Assembly: GCA_964440935.1 (NCBI GenBank)
Contig: CAYTTY010000005.1
Location: forward strand, 56,741-120,740
Reading direction: 5' to 3'
Origin: WJJR01 sp964440935
GTDB lineage: Bacteria > Zixibacteria > MSB-5A5 > WJJR01
DNA length: 64,000 nt
Below are positions 15,859 through 24,294 of the stretch, one piece after another. Under the pieces are notes generated by a model. That model was not told where the DNA came from. It was given only the letters and a program-made list of their open reading frames with translations, and made no database searches. The position numbers were made by a program, and so were the translations under genes. Each line of letters begins with the position of its first letter. Position 1 is the stretch's first letter.

Positions 15859-16614
15859 TTATGCCATCACCATCCCACCGTCGATTCTGAGCGTCTGCCC
15901 AGTGATATATCCGGCCCCGTCCGACGCCAGAAAGGCCACCAGTTCGGCTACGTCTTCCGACGTCCCAAACCGGCCCAAGGGAATGCGTTCTTTGTACTTG
16001 TCCTGAACATCCTCCGGCAGTGAAGCGGTCATTTCGGTCTCGATGAACCCCGGCGCAATGGCGTTGACGGTGATGCTCCGTGCAGCCAGCTCGGTGGCCA
16101 GCGCTCGCGTGAGACCGATCAAGCCCGCCTTGGATGCAATGTAATTCGCCTGGCCAGCATTACCCATAACCGCTACAATCGAGGAAATATTGATAATGCG
16201 GCCCCAGCGTGCCTTCATCATGGCCCGGGTACAGCGCTTCGCCAGAGTAAAAGCGGATGTCAAGTTAACGTTTACGACGTCACTGAAATCTTCTGTTTTC
16301 ATTCGAATTAACAGATTATCACGCGCGATGCCGGCGTTGTTGACAAGTATCTCCGCTGATCCCCAAGCATCTTCGACGGTCGAGCAGATCGTCTCGGCAA
16401 CATTTGGATCAGCCAGATCGGCCGTTACGCCGATGGCTTCTCCACCCTCAGAATTGATCTGATCACTCATTGCTGTGAGAGCTGCTTCGTCACGTCCGAC
16501 AATCGCGACCCGGCAGCCATCGGCGACCAACCTGCGCGTGATCGCAGCACCGATTCCCTTGGCGCCACCGGTCACGATGGCAATTCGTTTGTTTTGCGGC
16601 GAGTCAGATGACAT
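15859..16614 (-). CDS. fabG: 3-oxoacyl-ACP reductase
   Basis: 251 residues, short-chain dehydrogenase. NADPH motif VTGGAKGIGAAI, the NNAG motif, and the catalytic Ser/Tyr/Lys in ISSIVAVMGNAGQANYIASK; ends IDGGMVMA. Reduces 3-oxoacyl-ACP to 3-hydroxyacyl-ACP. AGGAG before the start; 24 bases after fabD. Confidence 0.97.
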   Translation of the reverse strand: MSSDSPQNKRIAIVTGGAKGIGAAITRRLVADGCRVAIVGRDEAALTAMSDQINSEGGEAIGVTADLADPNVAETICSTVEDAWGSAEILVNNAGIARDNLLIRMKTEDFSDVVNVNLTSAFTLAKRCTRAMMKARWGRIINISSIVAVMGNAGQANYIASKAGLIGLTRALATELAARSITVNAIAPGFIETEMTASLPEDVQDKYKERIPLGRFGTSEDVAELVAFLASDGAGYITGQTLRIDGGMVMA

Positions 16615-16638
16615 CGCGATAGCTCCTAAAGTATCCGT

Positions 16639-17583
16639 TTAAGAAGATGTTCCAGTGACTACGCTTTCAAGCGCTTCCACATTTTCCACAGTATCAACGG
16701 ACAGCAACTCGACATCCTTCAGTACGTTTTTGGTCAACCCAATAAGGACCTTCTTTGGTCCCAACTCCACCGCGCGCTCAATGCCGGCCGCGGCCATGAA
16801 CTGCATTGTTGGATACCACAGAACCGGTGCGGTCAACTGGTCAACGAGGCGCTGCTTGATCTCGTTGGCGTCTGTCGTTGGTTTAGCGGTGACATTGAGT
16901 ACCACAGGGATCTGGCCTTTGTTAAAGGTCAGGTTGTCCAAGACATTCTTGAGGCGTTCGGGCGCCGGTTCCATCAGTGGCGAGTGAAAAGCCCCACCGA
17001 CCGCCAACGAAACCACCCGTTTGGCTCCGGCCTCTTTGGCCAGATTTGTCGCCTCCTCGATGCCCGCGTGATCACCGGAGATTACGATCTGGTTGGGCGC
17101 GTTGTAATTAGCCGCCACGACCACACCTTTGGCCGAGGCGCGTTTGCAGATATCGACCACTTGGTCGAATCCCAATCCGAGGACTGCTGCCATCGTGCTT
17201 GGATTGCGCTCGCAAGCGTCCTGCATGAACTGGGCGCGGTTCTTTACGGCGGTCAGACAATCATCGAAACTCAAGACACCGGAGGCGTACAAGGCGGAGT
17301 ATTCCCCGAGCGAATGGCCGGCGGCCAGCGAGGCACCCAAGCCGCGCTCACGGGCCAAGTCCCATGCGACACAGGAATGCACGAATATGGCCGGCTGCGT
17401 ATTGACCGTCTGAACTAATTCCTCGGCGGGGCCTTCGAATGACAGACGTGCAATATCGGTTTCCAGGATTCGATTCGCGCGATCATACAGATCTTTGGCT
17501 CGTGGGAAGGCTTCGTACAAATCTTTGCCCATGCCAACATATTGCGAGGCTTGTCCCGGAAACAGTAAGGCGATCTGGCTCAT
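16639..17583 (-). CDS. fabD: Malonyl-CoA:ACP transacylase
   Basis: 314 residues. Starts IALLFPGQASQYVGMG; active-site Ser in AAGHSLGEYSALYASG, Arg in KNRAQFMQ, and His in GGAFHSPLM. Transfers malonyl from CoA to ACP. 58 bases after fabH. Confidence 0.97.
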   Translation of the reverse strand: MSQIALLFPGQASQYVGMGKDLYEAFPRAKDLYDRANRILETDIARLSFEGPAEELVQTVNTQPAIFVHSCVAWDLARERGLGASLAAGHSLGEYSALYASGVLSFDDCLTAVKNRAQFMQDACERNPSTMAAVLGLGFDQVVDICKRASAKGVVVAANYNAPNQIVISGDHAGIEEATNLAKEAGAKRVVSLAVGGAFHSPLMEPAPERLKNVLDNLTFNKGQIPVVLNVTAKPTTDANEIKQRLVDQLTAPVLWYPTMQFMAAAGIERAVELGPKKVLIGLTKNVLKDVELLSVDTVENVEALESVVTGTSS

Positions 17584-17641
17584 GTGTCAGTCCAATCGGA
17601 TTCGAGTTGAGCGAAGTCAGCGGTGACGATCAATCCTGTGG

Positions 17642-18637
17642 TCACAAGCGATAGAGAGCAGACCCCCATACCAGTCCGCCACCGAATGCGGTCGACAAGA
17701 CCAGGGATCCCTCTTTGACAACACCGGATCGGCGAGCCTCGTCGAGGGCGATCGGTACAGAGGCGGAGGACGTATTACCGTAGGATTGAATATTGGAAAA
17801 CACCCGGTCTTCGGGAACGTTGAGGCGCCTGCGCAAGGCATCGATGATCCGGTGATTGGCCTGGTGCGGTATCACCATATCGATGTCGCTGGCCTGGCAG
17901 CCAGCTTCTTCCAATACGTGCACGGCGGCATCGGCCATTTCTTTGACCGCCAGCTTGAAGATTTCGCGCCCGTCCATATGAACATGGCGTCCGGGCAAAT
18001 GCGCATTGTCATTGGTAAACGGGTTTTTCGATCCGCCCAGGGGAATATGAAGCAGATCTTTATATTGTCCATCACCCGCCAAATACGTCGCCAGAATGCC
18101 GCGGCCGTTATCTGAGGGCTCACCGCGCGAGACCACAGCGGCTCCGGCGCCATCGCCAAATAACACGCACGTCGTGCGATCCTCGTAGTTGGTAATCGAC
18201 GTGAGGTGCTCCCCACCAATGACAAGCACATTCTTATACGTACCCGACGTCACAAAGGCACGTGAGATAGAAAGGCCATACAGGAATCCGGTACAGGCCG
18301 CCACGATGTCCATCAGAGCCGCGCGCCCGATTCCCAGATTGTGCTGCACGAGCGTCGCCGTGGCCGGGAGTCGGTAGTCCGGAGTGACAGTAGCCATGAT
18401 GACCGCTTCGATGTCTTTGGGTTCGAGGCCGGCATCTTCAATTGCGGAGCGCGCAGCATTGGTCGCCATACCGGACAGACCGATATCATTGGTTCCATTG
18501 AGAACATGGCGTTCGCGGATACCGGTTCGGGTTTGAATCCACTCATCGGAGGTGTCGACAATCCTCTCCAAGTCGGCGTTGGTGAGGATATGCTCCGGTG
18601 TGTAATGTCCGGTGCCCTTGATGATGGCACTGTGCAT
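17642..18637 (-). CDS. fabH: 3-oxoacyl-ACP synthase III
   Basis: 331 residues. Starts chains by condensing acetyl- or branched acyl-CoA with malonyl-ACP. Active-site Cys in DIVAACTGFLYG, His in MVIPHQANHRI and Asn in YGNTSSASVPIAL. AAGGAG precedes the start, only four bases after plsX. Confidence 0.97.
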   Translation of the reverse strand: MHSAIIKGTGHYTPEHILTNADLERIVDTSDEWIQTRTGIRERHVLNGTNDIGLSGMATNAARSAIEDAGLEPKDIEAVIMATVTPDYRLPATATLVQHNLGIGRAALMDIVAACTGFLYGLSISRAFVTSGTYKNVLVIGGEHLTSITNYEDRTTCVLFGDGAGAAVVSRGEPSDNGRGILATYLAGDGQYKDLLHIPLGGSKNPFTNDNAHLPGRHVHMDGREIFKLAVKEMADAAVHVLEEAGCQASDIDMVIPHQANHRIIDALRRRLNVPEDRVFSNIQSYGNTSSASVPIALDEARRSGVVKEGSLVLSTAFGGGLVWGSALYRL

Positions 18638-18641
18638 GTCT

Positions 18642-19676
18642 TTACTCCTTTACAACGCGCGCCGTCTTGGCGCGTTCCAATGCTTCGGAGATACGCAGAT
18701 TCACGCCTTGGTCAAACCCCTTTTCGACCGCCCAAATCGCATTCTTGATGGCTTTCGGTGGCGATGAGCCGTGGCAGATCATACACATCCCGTTGAGCCC
18801 CAGCAAGGGAGCCCCCCCATACTCGGCGTAGTCGAAGGTCTTCTTCATGCGGCGGAGAAACGGTCCCATCAGAATTGCACCGGCCTTCGAGAAGTAGTTG
18901 CTGGAAATCTGTCGTCGCACGGCTTTGGTGAGAAACGACTGCAGCGACTCGGCGAACTTGAGCAGGACGTTGCCAACGTACCCGTCGCACACCACCACAT
19001 CGGTACGGCCACTCAGGATGTCGCGTCCTTCAACGTTGCCGACAAAGTTCAACTCCGAGTTCGTCAGGATACGGTGAGACTCGAAAATGAGATCGGTTCC
19101 CTTCGTTGCCTCTTCCCCGATGGACAGCAATCCCACCCGGGGCGAATTCACACCGATCACTTGAGAAGCGTACACGGAGCCCATGACCGCGAATTCCATC
19201 AAGTTCTGCGGCTTGCACACGGGATTTGCGCCGGCATCGACCAACAGTGTCTTCCCACCACTTTCATTTGGAAACAAGCAGGCAATCGCGGGCCGGGAGA
19301 CGCCCTTGAGGCGGCCGAGGTGGGCCAGTCCGGCAGCCATCACAGCACCGGTATTTCCGGTGGAGACGACCGCGTCGCCATGATTCTCACGCATGAGCCG
19401 CATGGCCACTCCGATGGAACTGTCCTTCTTGCGAATCCCATCGGTCGCGGGGTCATGCATACTGATCACGTCAGAGGCATGCACCAGGTCAATGTGACTG
19501 CCGTTGAGGTCGAATTGGTGGATTTCCTTGCGCAGGAGGCGTTCATCCCCGACCAAGGTGACGTCCAAATCATATGACGCCTCGGTGATCGCCTGCACGG
19601 CCCCTTCCACACAAGCGGCCGGCCCTAAATCGCCCCCCATGGCGTCGAGGATTACTCGTTTGCGATTCTGTTGCAT
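18642..19676 (-). CDS. plsX: Phosphate acyltransferase PlsX
   Basis: 344 residues from MQQNRKRVILDAMGGD at 19676. Makes acyl-phosphate from acyl-ACP for phospholipid synthesis. Motifs DAMGGD, STGNTGA, VDAGAN and GYVGNV are present. Start choice is uncertain: an in-frame ATG at 19754 overlaps the rpmF stop (TAATG), which would add 26 unusual residues but allow translational coupling. I prefer 19676 because PlsX proteins normally begin a few residues before the first strand. Confidence 0.95.
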   Translation of the reverse strand: MQQNRKRVILDAMGGDLGPAACVEGAVQAITEASYDLDVTLVGDERLLRKEIHQFDLNGSHIDLVHASDVISMHDPATDGIRKKDSSIGVAMRLMRENHGDAVVSTGNTGAVMAAGLAHLGRLKGVSRPAIACLFPNESGGKTLLVDAGANPVCKPQNLMEFAVMGSVYASQVIGVNSPRVGLLSIGEEATKGTDLIFESHRILTNSELNFVGNVEGRDILSGRTDVVVCDGYVGNVLLKFAESLQSFLTKAVRRQISSNYFSKAGAILMGPFLRRMKKTFDYAEYGGAPLLGLNGMCMICHGSSPPKAIKNAIWAVEKGFDQGVNLRISEALERAKTARVVKE

Positions 19677-19753
19677 GCCGTGTCTGTTCCCTGAGACACC
19701 GACCTGCGAACCTGTGCTGACCGTATGATCTTCTGAGGTCGCGGGAGCGGACA

Positions 19754-19936
19754 TTACCCAATATTCGGTGTCACGACCTCCCGATCGCGATAGTATCCAC
19801 AACTCGGACACACGCGATGCGGCATCTTGAGGCTGTGGCAGTGCGAACACTCCACCAGATTGGGTACCGACAGCGTCCAATGTGTCCGCCGCTTACGTCC
19901 GCGCGCTCGAGAATGTCGTCTTTTTGGCAGTGGCAT
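19754..19936 (-). CDS. rpmF: Ribosomal protein bL32
   Basis: 60 residues: MPLPKRRHSRARGRKRRTHW, then the zinc ribbon CSHC...CPSCGYY. A component of the large ribosomal subunit. Placed between yceD and plsX as in many bacteria. Confidence 0.97.
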   Translation of the reverse strand: MPLPKRRHSRARGRKRRTHWTLSVPNLVECSHCHSLKMPHRVCPSCGYYRDREVVTPNIG

Positions 19937-20019
19937 TGACTTCCATCCTTCTCCAATACATTACATCATACAAAAGAAACACTGGATGAGTCTACAGAAC
20001 CAACCTAATCTCGCCGGGC

Positions 20020-20550
20020 TCACGAGCCATCTATGCGACGTCGGTTTAGCAGTTCACCCAGTTGCGCCAAGGGAGTACGGCCCGTGGCCTCATTACAATT
20101 GCAGGATTCTTGATTGCGATTCGCCCCACAGATGGGACAGAGACTCTGACAATCCTCTCGACAAACCGGATTATCGGGCAGTGCCAGCATGACAACTTCA
20201 CGCAACGGCTCGGACAAGTCCCACTCGGGAAGGCTTTCGGGCAAGAAGGTAAAATCTGGATCGCCTGAATCCTCACTGACTTGAGCGTCTGGTACAATCG
20301 AAGCAACGCGACGAAAGGTCTCATCGACATTCACGGAGATGTCATTCAGGCAACGTACACATTCGGCGTAAGCCGTTGTGGCCAAGCGCCCTTCGACGAT
20401 TGCTTCGTTGTGAGCTTTATGCACGGTCAGATTCACCTTGATCGGTTCAGGAAACCGATACAGGTCTTTGCTTAGGCCGAGTGATTCGTCAGATTCTTCG
20501 AATTCCTTTGTCTTCGTGCCTTCCGGCCATGTTGATAACGCAAGTTTCAT
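20020..20550 (-). CDS. YceD/DUF177 family protein
   Basis: 176 residues from MKLALSTWPEG at 20550; a GTG at 20577 would add nine residues, and neither has a clear ribosome site. Central AYAECVRCLND and C-terminal PVCREDCQSLCPICGANRN supply Cys pairs that probably bind zinc. YceD-like proteins are encoded upstream of rpmF in most bacteria and take part in ribosome or 23S rRNA maturation. First gene of the lipid operon here. Confidence 0.9.
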   Translation of the reverse strand: MKLALSTWPEGTKTKEFEESDESLGLSKDLYRFPEPIKVNLTVHKAHNEAIVEGRLATTAYAECVRCLNDISVNVDETFRRVASIVPDAQVSEDSGDPDFTFLPESLPEWDLSEPLREVVMLALPDNPVCREDCQSLCPICGANRNQESCNCNEATGRTPLAQLGELLNRRRIDGS

Positions 20551-20674
20551 GGCCGTGACAACGTACGGCTCACCCACTTAAAGTCAAGGGGATTCTTAGG
20601 TTGGGGGCTTTTGGGAGGCGGAGCCCGGAGGCCGACCAAGGCAATTCAGACACGCCGACGGTCGACCTCGGCAA

Positions 20675-21883
20675 TCAGGCAATGACCGATGCGGGCCTTT
20701 GTGCTGGTGCTTGCGCTTCAACTGCTGCGGGCATAATCACACAAACGGGTTCTCTGAGTTGCCCATTCGATGAATAGTGCTGGAGCCTTTGAATCATTGA
20801 ATCGGTTAGTTCAAACCCTTTGGCGATAAGCAACTGGCCATCGGCAGTGAAAACGTTCTCCGCAAGAATCATCCCCGACTTGACATCTTTCATGTACAAG
20901 CGGGCCACTTTATAGCTCGATTCAAGCTTAACGAGCCTTGCCAAAGCACTGAGAATATCCGGGTCGTACCAGGCCTCGTTGCTTTGCAGAACTGCCAATG
21001 ACTCAGTCTGGGTGTTGCCACGGGAGACCTGCTCATCGAAGTCAAGAGCCACCTTCAACACGCGTGCAGGCAGCGGCAAATCATAGTGTGTGGGTTGAGC
21101 CGTAGATGCATTGGACCCATCGAATCGCACGTTTTGAAGTGCAATGATCTCACCGACGGGTTCGAGTCGAGGGATGTTGGTTACCAGATTGCGGCCGACG
21201 TTCGGATGTTTGTCGAAGAGCTCCTGCTCCCCGGCCGTTAGCTTCTCCCCCGCCAAGACCTTTTTCAGAACCGGCTGTGGGAGCAGTAGCGCCCCGACCT
21301 GAGAGAGCATGGCGGCGATCTCAAATTGCCACAGAATGCTTTCGTCGACCGGAATTTTCTCAGAAATCAATCTCACCAGTTGACGGACATAGCGTTTCGC
21401 ACGGGTGGCGCGCCCGGAGGCCAATGGACTTATGGTCCCGAGCAGATCAGTCAGCAAGCGAATGCTTCCCTGAAGAGTGCTTTCCAGGAGTTCCTTTTCG
21501 GCGTTGAGGAGGCGGAACTGCTCGATGCCGGACTGGACAGCCGCACGCAGTGTTTCGGTTGGGCAGGGCTTGGCCATGAAGCGGAAGATGTTCCCCTCAT
21601 TGACAGCCTGCATCGCAGCGGTGACATCGGCATTCCCGGTCAGCATCATCCGCACCGTATCGGGCGCTTTGTCACGGACGGCGGTGAGGAACTGAATGCC
21701 GTCCATCTCGGGCATTCGCAAATCGGAGACGACGACGGCGAAGGGCCCCTCCGACTTGATCACCGAGAGGGCCTCTTTGCCGCTCGTGGCGGTTTGCAGG
21801 TTAAACTCCTTGCGGAACTGCCGGCGAATGGCGTTCAGCAGGTTTTCCTCGTCATCAACGAATAATACGCGTTCGGCATCCAT
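20675..21883 (-). CDS. Response regulator with degenerate HD-GYP-like domain
   Basis: 402 residues. REC domain 1-120 with acidic pocket (FVDDEE), phosphoacceptor Asp54 in VVSDLRMPEMDG and the conserved Lys in FMAKPCP. A helical region then leads to an HD-GYP-like domain (about 160-300) with HPNVGRNLV in the place of the usual 'HPe.G...l', but the metal-binding HD is replaced by SQVGALLLP, so c-di-GMP hydrolysis seems unlikely. C-terminal region about 330-400 resembles small PilZ-like or regulatory strands. Last gene of the signalling operon, one base after the HDOD gene. Confidence 0.85.
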   Translation of the reverse strand: MDAERVLFVDDEENLLNAIRRQFRKEFNLQTATSGKEALSVIKSEGPFAVVVSDLRMPEMDGIQFLTAVRDKAPDTVRMMLTGNADVTAAMQAVNEGNIFRFMAKPCPTETLRAAVQSGIEQFRLLNAEKELLESTLQGSIRLLTDLLGTISPLASGRATRAKRYVRQLVRLISEKIPVDESILWQFEIAAMLSQVGALLLPQPVLKKVLAGEKLTAGEQELFDKHPNVGRNLVTNIPRLEPVGEIIALQNVRFDGSNASTAQPTHYDLPLPARVLKVALDFDEQVSRGNTQTESLAVLQSNEAWYDPDILSALARLVKLESSYKVARLYMKDVKSGMILAENVFTADGQLLIAKGFELTDSMIQRLQHYSSNGQLREPVCVIMPAAVEAQAPAQRPASVIA

Positions 21884-21884
21884 G

Positions 21885-23114
21885 TTAACTCACCGCTCCG
21901 TTGTTCGTTGTTTGAAAAAGAAATGATTCGGCCATCTGGCGGTACCGTGGCAATTCCTGATCCAATCCCAAATCCTCGAGATAATCCATATCGTATGGTG
22001 TATCACCCGGCCTGCTGTCGTCGGACAACTCGTGTTCTAACATGTCCGCGAGGTGCACAAAGACGAGCGGTCCCAACTCGCGGTTGGGACTCATGGAGGG
22101 GTACGGATGTAATGATACGGCTTCAACGACCGGATCGGGCAATCCCCACAGTCCCAGTAAATAGCCGCCCAATTGGGCGTGATCCGTTCCGATCGTCTCG
22201 CGTTCCAATTCGGCCATGCGGACGTCGTTCGCTTGCGTTTTCGACAGCACGTTACGGAACTCGTTCGGGAAATTAGTGATCAGAATCAGCTTACCCACGT
22301 CGTGCATGATGCCGGCGCAGAACGTATCTTCCTGCGTCGGAATGTCGACATCCGATTCGAGGGCCAGTTGCTTGGCCAACGCACCGACACTCAACGAGTG
22401 CCGCTGCAAATCGTCGATCGAGAATTCACTGACAGTGTCGGTCGTAAACGAGGAAAACACACTCGCCGATAACACGAGGCTCTTGACCGTATCGAGGCCG
22501 AGGAACATCACCGCGCGCGATGGATCGTCGATGTTCTGGCGCAGCCCGAAAAAGGCCGAATTGACCAGTTGTAGCATCTTGGCGGACATGCCCACGTCAC
22601 GCGATATAATCTGCCCCACGTCGGCCAGTGTCGCCTCCTCATCGGCCAGGGCATGCAGCAAATCGGTGTAAACGGTGGGCAACACGGGGAGCGATTTGAT
22701 TTGACCCACCGTCTCGGTGATGATCCTGTTCGTCAAGAACTCCCGCAGTGCGCAACTGCGCCGGACGCTTTCGGTCAGTATGTCAGCATCGCATGGCTTC
22801 GCCAGAAACTGATGTGCGGGTCCGACGGAACGGAGTATCAATTCCTGATCGGAAAAACCGCTGAGAATCAGGCGCACGATGTGCGGATAGCATTCCTGTA
22901 TCTGCTCAAGCAATTGGGCGCCGTTCATTCCGGGCATCCGCATGTCGGAGACCACAACGTCAAACGGCTCTTCACTCAATCGCTGTAGAGCGTCCTCCCC
23001 CGATTCCACGAATTCCATCTCCCAATCACTGCGTAAGCGGTGTAGCATCCTCCGTAGTCCATTGAGCACGTTTGAATCATCGTCAACGAATAGAATTCGT
23101 TTCTTGCTGGACAT
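21885..23114 (-). CDS. Response regulator with HDOD domain
   Basis: 409 residues. REC domain 1-125 with Asp57 in VVVSDMRMPGMNG and Lys in FLAKPCD; HDOD domain about 135-335, beginning IKSLPVLPTVYTDLL and including SRDVGMSAKMLQLVNSAFFG and CAGIMHDVGKLIL. HDOD proteins bind partner regulators or nucleotides and often lack hydrolase activity. Its start lies 32 bases inside the upstream REC-kinase gene and has GGGGGAG in front. Confidence 0.92.
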   Translation of the reverse strand: MSSKKRILFVDDDSNVLNGLRRMLHRLRSDWEMEFVESGEDALQRLSEEPFDVVVSDMRMPGMNGAQLLEQIQECYPHIVRLILSGFSDQELILRSVGPAHQFLAKPCDADILTESVRRSCALREFLTNRIITETVGQIKSLPVLPTVYTDLLHALADEEATLADVGQIISRDVGMSAKMLQLVNSAFFGLRQNIDDPSRAVMFLGLDTVKSLVLSASVFSSFTTDTVSEFSIDDLQRHSLSVGALAKQLALESDVDIPTQEDTFCAGIMHDVGKLILITNFPNEFRNVLSKTQANDVRMAELERETIGTDHAQLGGYLLGLWGLPDPVVEAVSLHPYPSMSPNRELGPLVFVHLADMLEHELSDDSRPGDTPYDMDYLEDLGLDQELPRYRQMAESFLFQTTNNGAVS

Positions 23115-24294
23115 AGTACTCCCCCATTTTCGGTGTCGCGGTTGTAGCCGATGAGTTAGCGACCAAAGGAAGGTAGATCGTAAAGGTGGTGCCTTCTCCG
23201 GGGGTGCTGGCGGCGTTGATCACGCCACCGTTATTCTCGACGATGCGTTGGACCACCGAAAGTCCTATTCCTGTCCCTTTCCCTTTGGGTTTGGTGGTGA
23301 AGAATGGATCAAAGATCTGCTGTAATGTCGATTTACTCATGCCGGGACCGGTATCCGTAACAATGAGTTGTCCAAACCGCCCCGATCGTTCGAGGCCCAA
23401 GGTAGCGGCTTCCATTGGATCGACTTCCGAGCGGTCCAGTTGAACCGTCAGTGTACCGTTCCCGTTCATCGCATACACGGCATTGGTGCAGAGATTCATC
23501 AGAATCTGGTGTACTTGTGTGGCGTCGATATCGACGGCCATGGTCTGTTCCGGTTTCGTCCACACGATGTGGACATTGGCGGGAATGGCCGCGCGAAGCA
23601 AACGGAGACTGTCGTCTACCTCGACTGCCAAATCGCACGACACCTGATCCGGATCCACACGGCGCCCCAGATTGAGGATCTGGCGCACGAGTTTGGTGGC
23701 GTGCTCCCCTGAATCGGAGGCCCGCTTGAGATGGGTTTGGATCTCCGGGTTGTCCTGTGCACTCAAGCTCGCCAATTCCGTGTAGCCCACGATGGACGCG
23801 AGAATATTGTTGAGATCATGGACCAGTCCGCTGGCCAACAACCCAACCACTTCCATCTTCTGGGCCTGCAGAAGTTGGCGTTCCATAATGGCATGTTGAT
23901 CGCGCAGGGTGTCTTCGTAGCGCTTCATCCGCATGGCGTTCTCGAGACGTGCGACGAGTTCGGAGGCATCGGCCGGTTTGCTGATGAAGTCATATGCTCC
24001 CAGATGGATCGCGGTGCGCTTGGCCTCCGCATCGGCATATCCGGTCAGCATAATGACCGGTATGTGCTGGAGTCCGGGAGTTCCCTTGATGCGCGCCAAG
24101 AGCTCGACGCCGTCCATGCCCGGCATCCGCACGTCGGAAACGATCACATCGATCTCTTCTGACCCCAGTCTGTCCAACGCCTCTGCCGCCGAGGTGACCC
24201 CGGTAGACTCATGGGGAAAGCCCTGGCCGTGCAGCATGCGTTTCAACCCGTCCAGAACGTGTTGTTCATCATCAACAAACAGAACACAACTCAT
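23083..24294 (-). CDS. Hybrid REC-histidine kinase
   Basis: 403 residues, no membrane segment. N-terminal REC domain (Asp54 in VIVSDVRMPGMDG, Lys in FISKPADA), then HisKA with His159 in ASGLVHDLNNILASIVGYTE, and an HATPase domain with N box NLCTNAVYAMN, G1 DTGPGMS, F box PFFTTKPKGKGTGIGLS. The REC-then-kinase order lets a phosphorylated receiver control a cytosolic kinase. ATGA overlap with the upstream membrane kinase gene; GGAGG before the start. Confidence 0.93.
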   Translation of the reverse strand: MSCVLFVDDEQHVLDGLKRMLHGQGFPHESTGVTSAAEALDRLGSEEIDVIVSDVRMPGMDGVELLARIKGTPGLQHIPVIMLTGYADAEAKRTAIHLGAYDFISKPADASELVARLENAMRMKRYEDTLRDQHAIMERQLLQAQKMEVVGLLASGLVHDLNNILASIVGYTELASLSAQDNPEIQTHLKRASDSGEHATKLVRQILNLGRRVDPDQVSCDLAVEVDDSLRLLRAAIPANVHIVWTKPEQTMAVDIDATQVHQILMNLCTNAVYAMNGNGTLTVQLDRSEVDPMEAATLGLERSGRFGQLIVTDTGPGMSKSTLQQIFDPFFTTKPKGKGTGIGLSVVQRIVENNGGVINAASTPGEGTTFTIYLPLVANSSATTATPKMGEYYVQQETNSIR

